In this document: positions 25,711 to 34,384 of the stretch, piece by piece
Layout of the letters: every line of letters begins with the position of its first letter
How positions within the stretch are numbered: the stretch's first letter is position 1
Assembly: GCA_004005435.1 (NCBI GenBank)
Contig: RZWH01000001.1
Location: forward strand, 926,894 to 990,893
DNA: 64,000 bases
Direction: 5' to 3'
From: Rhodobacteraceae bacterium CCMM004
GTDB lineage: Bacteria > Pseudomonadota > Alphaproteobacteria > Rhodobacterales > Rhodobacteraceae
Notes under the pieces: model-generated
The model's database searches: none
What the model was told of the DNA's origin: nothing
The model's input: the letters and a program-made list of their open reading frames with translations, nothing else
Position numbers and translations under genes: made by a program

Positions 25711-25930
25711 CGCCTTTGCCCCCTTTCCGCTCTGCAATTGATGCATTGCCGCACCAGTCTCTCCCCGATTTCGCCGCACATTTTCGTCAAAGTTAACAGG
25801 TGCTTGAAGGGCGAAGCGAAAGTTGGCAAGAATGGGGCAAGATTGAGGCAGCCCGCCACCTTTCGCGGGCCCAGATTGGAACAAGGGTCCGGCAAGGCAT
25901 CGGACCCGTCCAGATCGAGGGAACGGGACA

Positions 25931-26764
25931 GTGATCTCGCGAGTCGCCGGCGCCTTGGTGCGGGCCTTTCTGGTGGCGTTCATGCTCGCCACACCAGCGC
26001 TGATCTTGCCGGGGACACCGGCGGATACCGGGCAGGTGGTGGCCCTGGTGGCGATCTTTGCCGCGATCCTGACCTTCGCCGAATATGCCGCCGCCTATCC
26101 CTGCCTCTTCGAGTTCCGCGACGCACCGCCGTTCAATCGCGTGCGGTTCGGCGTGCTCTTTGTCATCGTCGGGGCGCTGTCGCTGGTCGTCCGCGGCACC
26201 ACCGACCCGGACACGTTCTCCACTCTCCTGACCCTGGTCGGCAGCGTCCTGGGCGAGGCGATGTCGTTCCGCTTCGGCCCGCTCGACCTGGTGGTGCTGA
26301 TGCTGCCCGCCACCGCGCCCGACGCGCAGCTTGCGCTGGTCACCGCAGCCTTCGGCCTGGCTGCGACGGTGGGCCTGTTGTCGCTGGCGCTGTTCTTTCT
26401 CCTGATCCGGTTCAGCCGCTGGCCGCTCGGCGAGGGCACGTTCAACGTCTGGGTGAACCTGCCGACCTTCGACCCCACCGGCGGCCGCGACGTGGTGCGG
26501 AGGCTGGAATGGGACGGCCGCATTAACATTGCGTTAGGGCTTGTGCTGCCATTCTTGATGCCGGCGGTGGTGAGTGCCGCCGCGGGCGTCTTCGGCGGGT
26601 TGTCGCTGGGACATCCGCAGACGTTGGTTTGGGCGGTGGCGGCATGGGTGTTCCTCCCCACATCGTTGTTCATGCGCGGCATGGCGATGCGGCGGATCGC
26701 GGCGATCATCGCCGAAAAGCGGCGCAGCGCGACACCTCTGAACGCGGGCGTCGTCTCCGCCTAA
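25931..26764 (+). CDS. Polytopic membrane protein of unknown function
   Basis: 277 residues from a GTG start (MISRVAGALVRAFLVAFMLA). Six to seven hydrophobic segments are apparent, with a hydrophilic central part (WPLGEGTFNVWVNLPTFDPT) and a basic C-terminus. I recognise no family motif. It sits between leuD and leuB, a spot where Rhodobacterales genomes commonly carry such a gene, but no link to leucine synthesis can be shown. Confidence 0.7.
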   Translation: MISRVAGALVRAFLVAFMLATPALILPGTPADTGQVVALVAIFAAILTFAEYAAAYPCLFEFRDAPPFNRVRFGVLFVIVGALSLVVRGTTDPDTFSTLLTLVGSVLGEAMSFRFGPLDLVVLMLPATAPDAQLALVTAAFGLAATVGLLSLALFFLLIRFSRWPLGEGTFNVWVNLPTFDPTGGRDVVRRLEWDGRINIALGLVLPFLMPAVVSAAAGVFGGLSLGHPQTLVWAVAAWVFLPTSLFMRGMAMRRIAAIIAEKRRSATPLNAGVVSA

Positions 26765-26799
26765 GCCTCTGGGCCGCGGCGGGGGTTTGGGCCGCAGCG

Positions 26800-27918
26800 A
26801 TGGGTCCGGTGGCGGCGGATGAAACGCTGAGGATCGCCACCTTCACCACCGAACTCCAGGCCCGCGGTCCGGGCCTCCTCCTCCGCGACCTCCTGCGGCG
26901 CCCCCCCGAGGGGCGGGTCGCTGCTGTGGTGGCGACGGTGGCCGCGGCCGCGCCGGACGTGCTGGTGCTCCAGGGCATCGACTATGATCGTGGCGGCGCG
27001 GCCCTCGCCGCCCTGGCCGACCGACTGGCCGAGGCCGGGGTGCGCTATCCCCACCGCTTCGCGCTCCCCCCCAACGCGGGGGCGATGACCGATCACGACC
27101 TGGACGGCGATGGGCGCACCGGCACGCCGCGCGACGCCCAGGGCTACGGCCGCTTCGCCGGGCACGGGGGCATGGCGCTCTTGTCCCGCGTGCCGGTCGA
27201 TGCGGGTCGGGCGGTGGACCTCTCCGCGGTGCTGTGGCGCGACCTTCCCGGCGGCGACATGCCCGGCCCCGGCGAGGGGATGTCGCCAAAGGCCGCCGCG
27301 GTCCAGCGGCTGTCGAGTGTCGGGCACTGGATCGTCCCGCTCCGACGCGCCGGGGGCCCGACGTTTCACCTGCTGACATGGCACGCGACGCCACCGGTGT
27401 TCGACGGGCCGGAGGACCGAAACGGCCGACGCAACCGCGACGAGGCGGCGCTGTGGCTGCGCTATCTCGACGGCAGCCTTGGGCCGGACCCGCCGGCCGG
27501 CCCCCTGATCCTGGCGGGCAACGCCAATCTCGACCCCGCCGACGGCGAGGGGCGCCGGGATGCGCTGGCCGCGCTTCTGACGCATCCCCGCCTGACCGAT
27601 CCCGCGCCGAGGAGCGCGGGGGGCACCGCCTCTGCGGCGACCCAGGGCGGGGTGAACGGCACCCACCGCGGCGACCCCGCACACGACACGGCGGATTGGT
27701 CGGACGACGGGCCGGGCAACCTGCGGGTCAGCTATGTTCTACCGTCGCGGGACTGGCGGGTGGTCGCCTCCGGAGTGCTCTGGCCCACCGACTCGGCCGA
27801 GGCCGCGCGCGTCCTCGGCCCGTTGGACAGTCGCCCCCGCCATCGCCTCGTCTGGGTCGACCTGACCTGGCCCCCTGCCACCTCCCCCGCGGCCCCGACC
27901 CGGGCGCCCGCGCAATGA
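26800..27918 (+). CDS. Endonuclease/exonuclease/phosphatase-fold protein
   Basis: About 372 residues from the first ATG. LRIATFTTELQARGPGLLLR, APDVLVLQGIDYD, an aspartate-rich DHDLDGDGRTGTP stretch, GGMALLSR, LLTWHATPPV, LILAGNANLD and RVSYVLPS follow the order of motifs in EEP-fold phosphohydrolases, although the catalytic Asp-His (SDH) near the C-terminus is not evident. The frame upstream of the ATG reads RRLRLSLWAAAGVWAAAMGP, a typical signal peptide, yet it offers no ATG, GTG or TTG close by; the real start is uncertain. The protein is probably exported. Confidence 0.72.
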   Translation: MGPVAADETLRIATFTTELQARGPGLLLRDLLRRPPEGRVAAVVATVAAAAPDVLVLQGIDYDRGGAALAALADRLAEAGVRYPHRFALPPNAGAMTDHDLDGDGRTGTPRDAQGYGRFAGHGGMALLSRVPVDAGRAVDLSAVLWRDLPGGDMPGPGEGMSPKAAAVQRLSSVGHWIVPLRRAGGPTFHLLTWHATPPVFDGPEDRNGRRNRDEAALWLRYLDGSLGPDPPAGPLILAGNANLDPADGEGRRDALAALLTHPRLTDPAPRSAGGTASAATQGGVNGTHRGDPAHDTADWSDDGPGNLRVSYVLPSRDWRVVASGVLWPTDSAEAARVLGPLDSRPRHRLVWVDLTWPPATSPAAPTRAPAQ

Positions 27919-28678
27919 CCCCATCCCCCTCTCCGCCCGACCGAGCGCACGCCACCACACGCTCAACGCCCAGACCGTGTTCGCCCGAACCGCTCGACAC
28001 CTCCAAGGAGTGACCCCCCGGGCGCCCCCCCGCGCGGACCGGTCCGAACGCCCCGCCAGGTGGCAGACCCCCTCTGCGCCCCCCCTCGGGGCGCGAGGAC
28101 CGCCGGTGCGGACGGCACCTCCCTTCATCTTGGTCCAAATACCCCGGGGGGAGTCGCCGCAGGCGACGGGGGCAGCGCCCCCCGGCCGGCGACCGCCCGA
28201 AACCACCGAAAGCGGCCGCGCCCTCGACCCGAGCGATGGCATGGCTGCCGCGATACCCTCCGCCGGGTCGCCCCTCCGCCGACCGCGACGCGCAACTCCG
28301 CGGGGTCCCCGCGGCCCAGAGATCGGTCCCTTCGCGACGTTTCGGCACGCCGGCGGAGGATCAAACGCAAGACGCGTCGTTTCAGGCGGCCGAGACGGAC
28401 GCGGACCCCGTCCCTCCCGATGACTCGACGACGGCATGCCGCACCCTTTCTGGACCACGCGCCCCCCCGGGGTGGATCGGTCCGGAGCGGCGGTGCCGGA
28501 CCCCGCCACTCCGCCGCCGCCCCATCGTCGGCGCCGGTCGGGGTCGGTCGAGCGGGGGCGTTGCCCACCCGCCTCGGCGACTGGCAGGCCGAGGGACGGG
28601 GCCGGGGGCGCTCGCTTGACCGGGATCGCCCCGCGGGCTAGGCCGCCCGCGACGCAACCCCACTGCCGGAGCCCCGCC
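27919..28678. other. Long GC-rich stretch without a credible gene
   Basis: About 760 nt between the EEP gene and leuB. Open frames exist on both strands but they are Arg/Pro/Gly-rich, typical of non-coding high-GC sequence, with no recognisable domain or ribosome binding site. It contains the REP-like element at 28123-28183 and several GC hairpins (for example GGTGC-GGACG-GCACC at 28105-28119). Confidence 0.6.
28123..28183. repeat. REP-like element with stacked hairpins, copy 2
   Basis: CTTCATCTTGGTCCAAATAC-type core (28124-28142) followed by CCCCGGGGGG, the hairpin GTCGCC-GCA-GGCGAC (28153-28167) and the hairpin GGGGGC-AGC-GCCCCC (28168-28182). The core is the reverse complement of the element near 21340-21363. 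I know this combination as a frequent intergenic repeat in Rhodobacteraceae (recollection, not a search). Confidence 0.55.
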
Positions 28679-29785
28679 ATGCCCAACCCCTCTCTTCTGA
28701 TCCTCCCCGGCGACGGCATCGGCCCCGAGGTCATGGCCGAGGTGCGCAAGGTCATCGACTGGTTCGGCGCCAACCGCGGCCTCAGCTTCGAGGTCGGCGA
28801 GGACCTGGTGGGGGGGGCGGCCTACGACGCCCACGGCACCCCCCTGACCGACGACACCATGGCGCTGGCGCAGTCGGTGGATGCGGTCCTGCTGGGCGCG
28901 GTCGGGGGGCCGAATTACGACGACCTGGACTTCTCGGTCAAACCCGAGCGCGGCCTCCTGCGCCTGCGCAAGGAGATGGACCTCTTCGCCAACCTGCGCC
29001 CCGCCCAGTGCTTCGACGCGCTCGCCGATTTCTCCTCGCTCAAGCGCGAGGTGGTCGCGGGCCTCGACATCATGATCGTTCGTGAGCTGACCTCGGGCGT
29101 CTATTTCGGCGAGCCCCGTGGCATCGTGAAAGAGGGCAACGAGCGTGTCGGCATCAACACCCAGCGCTATACCGAGAGCGAGATCGCCCGCGTCGCCCGC
29201 GCCGCCTTCGACCTGGCGCAGAAGCGGGGCGGCAAGCTCTGCTCGATGGAAAAGGCCAACGTGATGGAGTCGGGCATCCTCTGGCGCGAGGTGGTGACCG
29301 AGGTGGGCCGGGCCGAATACCCGGATGTGGAACTCAGCCACATGTATGCCGACGCCGGCGCGATGCAGCTGACGCGGTGGCCCAAGCAGTTCGACGTGAT
29401 CGTCACCGACAACCTGTTCGGCGACCTGTTGAGCGACCTCGCGGCGATGCTGACCGGATCGCTCGGAATGCTGCCCTCGGCATCGCTGGGCGCACCGATG
29501 GCCAACGGCCGACCCAAAGCGCTCTACGAACCCGTCCACGGATCGGCGCCGGATATCGCCGGGATGGGCAAGGCCAACCCGATCGCCTGCATCCTCTCCT
29601 TCGCCATGGCGCTGCGCTACAGCTTCGACGCGGGGGCCGAGGCGACGCGGCTGGAACGCGCGGTCGAGACGGTGCTGGCCGACGGCGTGCGCACCGCGGA
29701 TCTGATGCAGACCGAAGGCGGCACGCCTGCCACAACCGCCGAGATGGGCGACGCCGTCGTCGCGGCCCTCTCCGCCGGCGGCTGA
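28679..29785 (+). CDS. leuB: 3-isopropylmalate dehydrogenase
   Basis: A 368-residue NAD-dependent beta-decarboxylating dehydrogenase of leucine synthesis. Signatures: [26 protein letters not shown], the substrate arginines in [37 protein letters not shown], and the metal/NAD block [20 protein letters not shown] ... [18 protein letters not shown]. Start at 28679 with CCGGAG upstream. Separated from leuCD by two unrelated genes, as is usual in this family. Confidence 0.98.
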   Translation: MPNPSLLILPGDGIGPEVMAEVRKVIDWFGANRGLSFEVGEDLVGGAAYDAHGTPLTDDTMALAQSVDAVLLGAVGGPNYDDLDFSVKPERGLLRLRKEMDLFANLRPAQCFDALADFSSLKREVVAGLDIMIVRELTSGVYFGEPRGIVKEGNERVGINTQRYTESEIARVARAAFDLAQKRGGKLCSMEKANVMESGILWREVVTEVGRAEYPDVELSHMYADAGAMQLTRWPKQFDVIVTDNLFGDLLSDLAAMLTGSLGMLPSASLGAPMANGRPKALYEPVHGSAPDIAGMGKANPIACILSFAMALRYSFDAGAEATRLERAVETVLADGVRTADLMQTEGGTPATTAEMGDAVVAALSAGG

Positions 29786-29941
29786 CGCGCCCGGGCGGCA
29801 CGGGCCCGGATTGCCCACGGCTGCGGGGACCCGCAGTCGCGGCCCCCGCGCCAATGACGCCGCCGCATGGCAGCTATGCGCGCGGCGCCCTTGACGCGGT
29901 GCCGGTTCCTCGTCCCATTGGCCGGATCGAGGATCCTCGCC

Positions 29942-30949
29942 ATGACCGACGCCGCCAGATCGAACCTCCTGGGCGCCGCCACCGCGCTGGCCGGTTTCGC
30001 CCTCTTCGCCGTCCATGACGTCACCGTCAAAGTGCTGGGCGGGTCCTATGCCCCATTTCAGATCGTGTTCTTCAACGTGCTCTTCGCCTTCCCGCTCGCG
30101 ACCGTGATGCTGATGCGCGAGACGGCGCCGGGCACGCTGCGCCCGGTGCATCCATGGTGGACCGCGCTCAGGACCGGGGCGGCCCTGGCGGTCGGGGTCT
30201 CGGCCTTCTACGCGTTCTCCACCCTGCCCCTGGCTCAGGTCTATGCCATCATCTTTGCCGCGCCGCTGATCATCACTGTGCTGTCGATCCCGATCCTGGG
30301 CGAGCGGGTGGGCGCGCACCGCTGGGCCGCCGTCGCGGTGGGGCTGATCGGTGTGCTGGTGGTCCTAAGGCCGGGCGCCCAGAGCCTCGGCCTGGGCCAT
30401 TTGGCGGCGCTGGTCGCCGCGGTCGGATCGGCCACCGCCTCGGTCATCGTGCGCAAGATCGGGCGGGACGAACGCAGCGCGGTCCTGATGCTCTATCCCA
30501 TGGTCGCGAACGTGGCGGCGATGGCGGCGATCCTGCCCTTCGTCTACCGTCCCATGCCGCTGGTGGACCTGGGATGGAGCGCGCTGGCCGCCGTCCTGGC
30601 CTTCATCGCGGGGCTGTGCATGATCGCCGCCTATCGCCGCGCCGACGCCGCCGTCGTCGCGCCGATGCAGTATTCCCAGATCCTCTGGGCGGCGCTCTTC
30701 GGCGCGCTGTTCTTCGACGAACGCCCCGACACCTGGACCTGGGTCGGGGCGGGCATTGTGATCCTGTCGGGCCTTTACATCGTCGTGCGCGAGAGCGTGG
30801 TGGGCGTGTCGCGCCACACCCCCGTCCTGGAGACCAAGTCGCGGCCCGAGACTGGCACGATGCCGCGGATCAGCGCCATGCTCCGCGCCCGCAGCACCGC
30901 CATCCCGCCGGGTTACGAGGCTCTTGCCAAGGACCGGCGTTCCGACTAA
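29942..30949 (+). CDS. DMT superfamily (EamA) transporter
   Basis: 335 residues with ten hydrophobic segments arranged as two EamA repeats (ALAGFALFAVHDVTVKVLGG ... GLIGVLVVLRPG; then LAALVAAVGSATASVIVRKI ... IVILSGLYIVVRE). A hydrophilic C-terminal extension of about 50 residues ends the protein. Substrate unknown; such proteins export metabolites or amino acids. GAGGATCCTCGCC precedes the ATG at 29942. Confidence 0.9.
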   Translation: MTDAARSNLLGAATALAGFALFAVHDVTVKVLGGSYAPFQIVFFNVLFAFPLATVMLMRETAPGTLRPVHPWWTALRTGAALAVGVSAFYAFSTLPLAQVYAIIFAAPLIITVLSIPILGERVGAHRWAAVAVGLIGVLVVLRPGAQSLGLGHLAALVAAVGSATASVIVRKIGRDERSAVLMLYPMVANVAAMAAILPFVYRPMPLVDLGWSALAAVLAFIAGLCMIAAYRRADAAVVAPMQYSQILWAALFGALFFDERPDTWTWVGAGIVILSGLYIVVRESVVGVSRHTPVLETKSRPETGTMPRISAMLRARSTAIPPGYEALAKDRRSD

Positions 30950-30964
30950 TCCCCGCTGCACGGT

Positions 30965-31041
30965 CGGAGTGTAGCTCAGCCTGGTAGAGCACTGTCTTCG
31001 GGAGGCAGGGGTCGTGAGTTCGAATCTCGCCACTCCGACCA
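30965..31041 (+). tRNA. tRNA-Pro (CGG)
   Basis: A full cloverleaf: acceptor CGGAGTG/CACTCCG, D arm GCTC-AGCCTGGTA-GAGC, anticodon stem CTGTC/GGCAG with loop TTCGGGA (anticodon CGG), T arm GTGAG-TTCGAAT-CTCGC, encoded CCA at 31039-31041. Confidence 0.97.
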
Positions 31042-31054
31042 GATTTCCCTAATC

Positions 31055-31747
31055 TCACACGGTCGCGGTCAGGCGGTAGCCCGGCGCGGTGACCGCGCGG
31101 ACCCAGGTGATGGGCGCCCCGGCGATGAAGGTCGCACGCTCTACGATCAGCAGCGCCGTGCCAGGGGCCACGTCCATGACCGCGGCGTCCTCGGCATCGG
31201 CCGCGGAGGCGTAGAGGCCCAGGTCGCAACGGTCGAAGGGGCGGTGGCGGACGAGCCAGGCGTTGGCGCTCTCGGCCGCCAGGTCGACGGCGGCGATCTC
31301 GGGCACGGTGGCGAGGCTGATCCAGCGGTCCTCGCCCATGTAGGGGCGACCGTCGGCCAGGTGGGTCGCCCGCACCCGGAGCATCGGGGCCGACGCGCCC
31401 AGCGCGCGAGCGACCGCGGGCGGCGGTTCGGCTCGGTCACGGGATCTCAGGACATAGCCATAGCGGTGACCGGCCCCTTCGACCTCGCGGCGGATGACCG
31501 GGATGTCGAAGGTCGCGCGCCGCACCGGATCGGCGCGGACGGTGGTGCCGCCGCGGCGGCGCCGCTCGACCAGCCCGGCCTCGTCCAGCGCGCGCATCGC
31601 CCGCTGCACGGTCGAGCGGGCGCATCCCAGTTCGTCCGCCAGGTCGGCGTCGCGGGGCAGCTTGGCCCCCGGGGCGTAGGTGCGGTCGAGGATGCGGGCG
31701 TGGAGACGGTCGCGCACCGCGCTCCACCCCGGGCCGCGGCCGGTCAC
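31055..31747 (-). CDS. hutC: HutC-type GntR family histidine-utilisation repressor
   Basis: 230 residues from a GTG that overlaps the hutF stop (GTGA). The N-terminal winged helix (YAPGAKLPRDADLADELGCA then RSTVQRAMRALDEAGLVERR) and a C-terminal UTRA ligand domain (RVRATHLADGRPYMGEDRWI) make it a GntR/HutC repressor, which in other bacteria responds to urocanate. Co-transcribed with hutF and divergent from hutIHGU; the palindrome at 33134-33151 is its probable operator. Confidence 0.92.
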   Translation of the reverse strand: MTGRGPGWSAVRDRLHARILDRTYAPGAKLPRDADLADELGCARSTVQRAMRALDEAGLVERRRRGGTTVRADPVRRATFDIPVIRREVEGAGHRYGYVLRSRDRAEPPPAVARALGASAPMLRVRATHLADGRPYMGEDRWISLATVPEIAAVDLAAESANAWLVRHRPFDRCDLGLYASAADAEDAAVMDVAPGTALLIVERATFIAGAPITWVRAVTAPGYRLTATV

Positions 31748-33111
31748 AGGTCCTGCCCCAGGCGCGCCATGGTCGCCAGGTAGCGGCGGGCGACGCGGGC
31801 CCGCGCCACGTGGCGGCCGGACTGGACGACGTGGCGCCCCGCACTCCAGACGTCGCGCACCGCTCTCGCGTTGCCGCCGCAGAAGATCAGGCTGTCGAGC
31901 GCGGCATCTCGCCGCCGCCCGGCGAGCCAGGGGGTCTCGGTCTCGACGGCGACCAGGTCGGCCCAGCGGCCCTCGGCGATGGCGCCGGCGTCCCGCCCCG
32001 CGGCCTGAGCCCCGCCCGCCGCCGCGGTCTCCATCAGCACCCGGCCGGTGGAGGCATTGGCGGTGGCCAGTGCGGCGCGGCTGCGGTCGCGCAGGCGCTG
32101 GCTGTATTCCAGCGTGCGCAGCTCGTCCCACAGGGCGATCTGGACATTGCTGTCCGAACCCACACCCCAGCGCCCGCCCGCCTGGGCATAGGCCGTGCCG
32201 TTGAAGATGCCGTCGCCCAGGTTCGCTTCGGTGATCGGGCACAATCCCGCCACCGCCCCCGTGCCGGCCAGCGCCGCCGTTTCGGTGGCCGTCATCTGGG
32301 TGCAGTGGATCAGGCACCAGCGGGCGTCGACCTCCTGCGCGTCGACGAGCCACTGGACCGGCCGCGCGCCGCGATGCGCCTGGACCTCGGCGACTTCTGC
32401 CACCTGCTCAGCCAGGTGCATGTGCAGGGGGGCGTCGGGGGCGAGCGCGGCGGCGGCGTCCAGGTCCTCGGGCCCCACGGCCCGCAGGGAATGCGGCGCA
32501 ACGCCGATGGTCCAGTCCGCGGGGCCGGCTACCACCGTCTCGGCCGCCTGGGCATGGAGGTCGGCAAAACCGTCCAGGTCGTTGCCGAACCGGGTCTGGC
32601 CGCCCTCCAGCGGCCGCCGGTCGCAGCCGCCCCAGCGATAGAGCACGGGCAGCAGGGTCAGACCCAGCCCCGTCTCGGCGGCTGCGGCGGCGCACCGGTC
32701 GGCCATCTCGGCGCGGCGGGCATAGGGCCGCCCGCCTGGGGCGTGGTGGAGATAGTGGAACTCGGCCACCGCGGCATAGCCCGCCTCGGCCATCTCCACA
32801 TAGACCTGGGCCGCGATCGCCTCGACATCGTCGGGCGTCAGCCGGTCGAGGAAGCGATACATGAGCCGCCGCCAGGTCCAAAAGCTGTCGCGCCCATCGG
32901 GACCGCGCGCCTCGGTCAGCCCCGCCATGGCCCGTTGGAACGCGTGGCTGTGGAGGTTCACCGGCGCCGGTAGAAGCAGGTCGCAACGGTGGTCGGCCGG
33001 CCCGTCCTGGGGCCGGACCGCCGCGATCCGCCCGTGGGGCGAGATCTCCACGTCCACGTCCGTGGCCCAGCCCGCCGGGGTGAGGGCCTGCCGCGCTCTG
33101 AGGATCGTCAC
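31744..33111 (-). CDS. hutF: Formimidoylglutamate deiminase
   Basis: 455 residues, amidohydrolase superfamily. LLPAPVNLHSHAFQRAMAG carries the metal-binding HSHAFQR motif; VAEFHYLHH, LHMHLAEQ, CLIHCTQM and VGSDSNVQIALWDELRTLEY are the further catalytic blocks typical of HutF. It converts N-formimino-glutamate to N-formylglutamate and ammonia. The GTG at 33111 was chosen for its GGAGGTCAGAGC ribosome binding site. hutC overlaps its stop. Confidence 0.95.
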   Translation of the reverse strand: MTILRARQALTPAGWATDVDVEISPHGRIAAVRPQDGPADHRCDLLLPAPVNLHSHAFQRAMAGLTEARGPDGRDSFWTWRRLMYRFLDRLTPDDVEAIAAQVYVEMAEAGYAAVAEFHYLHHAPGGRPYARRAEMADRCAAAAAETGLGLTLLPVLYRWGGCDRRPLEGGQTRFGNDLDGFADLHAQAAETVVAGPADWTIGVAPHSLRAVGPEDLDAAAALAPDAPLHMHLAEQVAEVAEVQAHRGARPVQWLVDAQEVDARWCLIHCTQMTATETAALAGTGAVAGLCPITEANLGDGIFNGTAYAQAGGRWGVGSDSNVQIALWDELRTLEYSQRLRDRSRAALATANASTGRVLMETAAAGGAQAAGRDAGAIAEGRWADLVAVETETPWLAGRRRDAALDSLIFCGGNARAVRDVWSAGRHVVQSGRHVARARVARRYLATMARLGQDL

Positions 33112-33133
33112 GCTCTGACCTCCATTGACGCCG

Positions 33134-33151
33134 AATATGTAGCTACATATT
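33134..33151. promoter_or_regulatory. Palindromic hut operator
   Basis: An 18-bp perfect palindrome AATATGTAGCTACATATT in the 73-nt gap between the divergent hutF and hutI genes. It is the only AT-rich stretch there and is symmetric, as expected for a dimeric GntR/HutC repressor controlling both directions. It lies 22 nt from the hutF start and 33 nt from the hutI start. Confidence 0.8.
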
Positions 33152-33184
33152 AAAGGCCTTGCGATCAGGCACAAGGACCCGACG

Positions 33185-34384
33185 ATGGCTGCGACCGTTT
33201 TCGCCGATCTCGACGCCGCGACGATGCAGACCGGCGCCGAGGGCTATGGCCTGATCCGCGACGCGGCCGTCGCGGTCGAAGACGGGCGCATCGCCTGGGT
33301 GGGCCCAGAGGCGGAGATGCCCGCCACCTGGGCGAGGGCCCCGCGCACCGGGCTCGGGGGGCGGCTGATGACGCCCGGGCTGATCGACTGCCACACCCAC
33401 ATCGTCTTTGGCGGCAGCCGCGCGCGGGAGTTCGAGATGCGGCTCGAAGGCGCCAGCTATGAGCAGATCGCGCGGGCGGGGGGCGGCATCGCCTCCACCG
33501 TCGCGGCGACCCGGGCGGCCACGGAGGCGGAGCTGACCGCCGCTGCACTGAGCCGGGCCGACACGCTGATCGCCGAGGGCGTGACGGTCGTGGAAATCAA
33601 GTCCGGCTACGGGCTCGACCGCGAAACCGAGCTGCGGATGCTGCGCGCCGCCCGCGCCGTCGCCCGGCAGCGGCCGGTTCGGGTGCGCACCACATTTCTC
33701 GGCGCCCATGCGGTGCCGCCCGGTCAGAACGCCGACGCCTATCTTGACGAGGTTTGCCTGCCCACGCTGCGGGCCGCCCATGCCGAAGGTCTGGTCGACG
33801 CGGTGGACGGGTTCTGCGAAGGCATCGCCTTCACTCCCGATCAGATCGCGCGGGTGTTTGCGGCGGCCCGCGATTTGAACCTGCCGGTCAAGCTCCATGC
33901 CGAGCAGTTGAGCCACCTGGGCGGCACCGCGCTGGCGGCGCGGATGGGCGCGCTGTCGGCCGATCACGTGGAGTATGCGTCCGTCGAGGACGCCGCGGCC
34001 CTGGCGCGCGCCGGGACGGTTGCCGTCCTGCTGCCCGGCGCGTTCTACACCCTGCGCGAGACCCAGGCACCACCGCTGGACGCGTTCCGCCGCGAGGGCG
34101 TCGCCATGGCGGTGGCCACGGACTGGAACCCCGGCTCGTCGCCTCTGGGCTCGCTCCTCCTGGCGATGAACATGGCGTGCACGCTGTTCCGGCTGACCCC
34201 GGCCGAGGCGCTGGCGGGGACGACGCGCCATGCCGCCAGCGCCCTCGGTCTCGACGACTGCGGGACCATCGCGCTGGGCCTGCGCGCAGATCTGGCGGTG
34301 TGGGACCTGACCGATCCTGCGGAACTCAGCTATCGCATCGGCGGCAATCCCCTGCACCGCCGGATCTATGGAGGTGAGGCATGA
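33185..34384 (+). CDS. hutI: Imidazolonepropionase
   Basis: 399 residues. [20 protein letters not shown] (metal His pair), [68 protein letters not shown] and [19 protein letters not shown] are all diagnostic. It hydrolyses imidazolone-5-propionate to N-formimino-glutamate. First gene of hutI-hutH-hutG-hutU; its TGA overlaps the hutH ATG. Confidence 0.98.
   Translation: MAATVFADLDAATMQTGAEGYGLIRDAAVAVEDGRIAWVGPEAEMPATWARAPRTGLGGRLMTPGLIDCHTHIVFGGSRAREFEMRLEGASYEQIARAGGGIASTVAATRAATEAELTAAALSRADTLIAEGVTVVEIKSGYGLDRETELRMLRAARAVARQRPVRVRTTFLGAHAVPPGQNADAYLDEVCLPTLRAAHAEGLVDAVDGFCEGIAFTPDQIARVFAAARDLNLPVKLHAEQLSHLGGTALAARMGALSADHVEYASVEDAAALARAGTVAVLLPGAFYTLRETQAPPLDAFRREGVAMAVATDWNPGSSPLGSLLLAMNMACTLFRLTPAEALAGTTRHAASALGLDDCGTIALGLRADLAVWDLTDPAELSYRIGGNPLHRRIYGGEA

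Noticed and set aside
25878..25902. GGAAC upstream of the membrane protein at 25931 as an EcfG promoter
   Set aside because: The positions for the -10 box read ATCG or nearby non-matching bases at 16 and 17 nt spacing.
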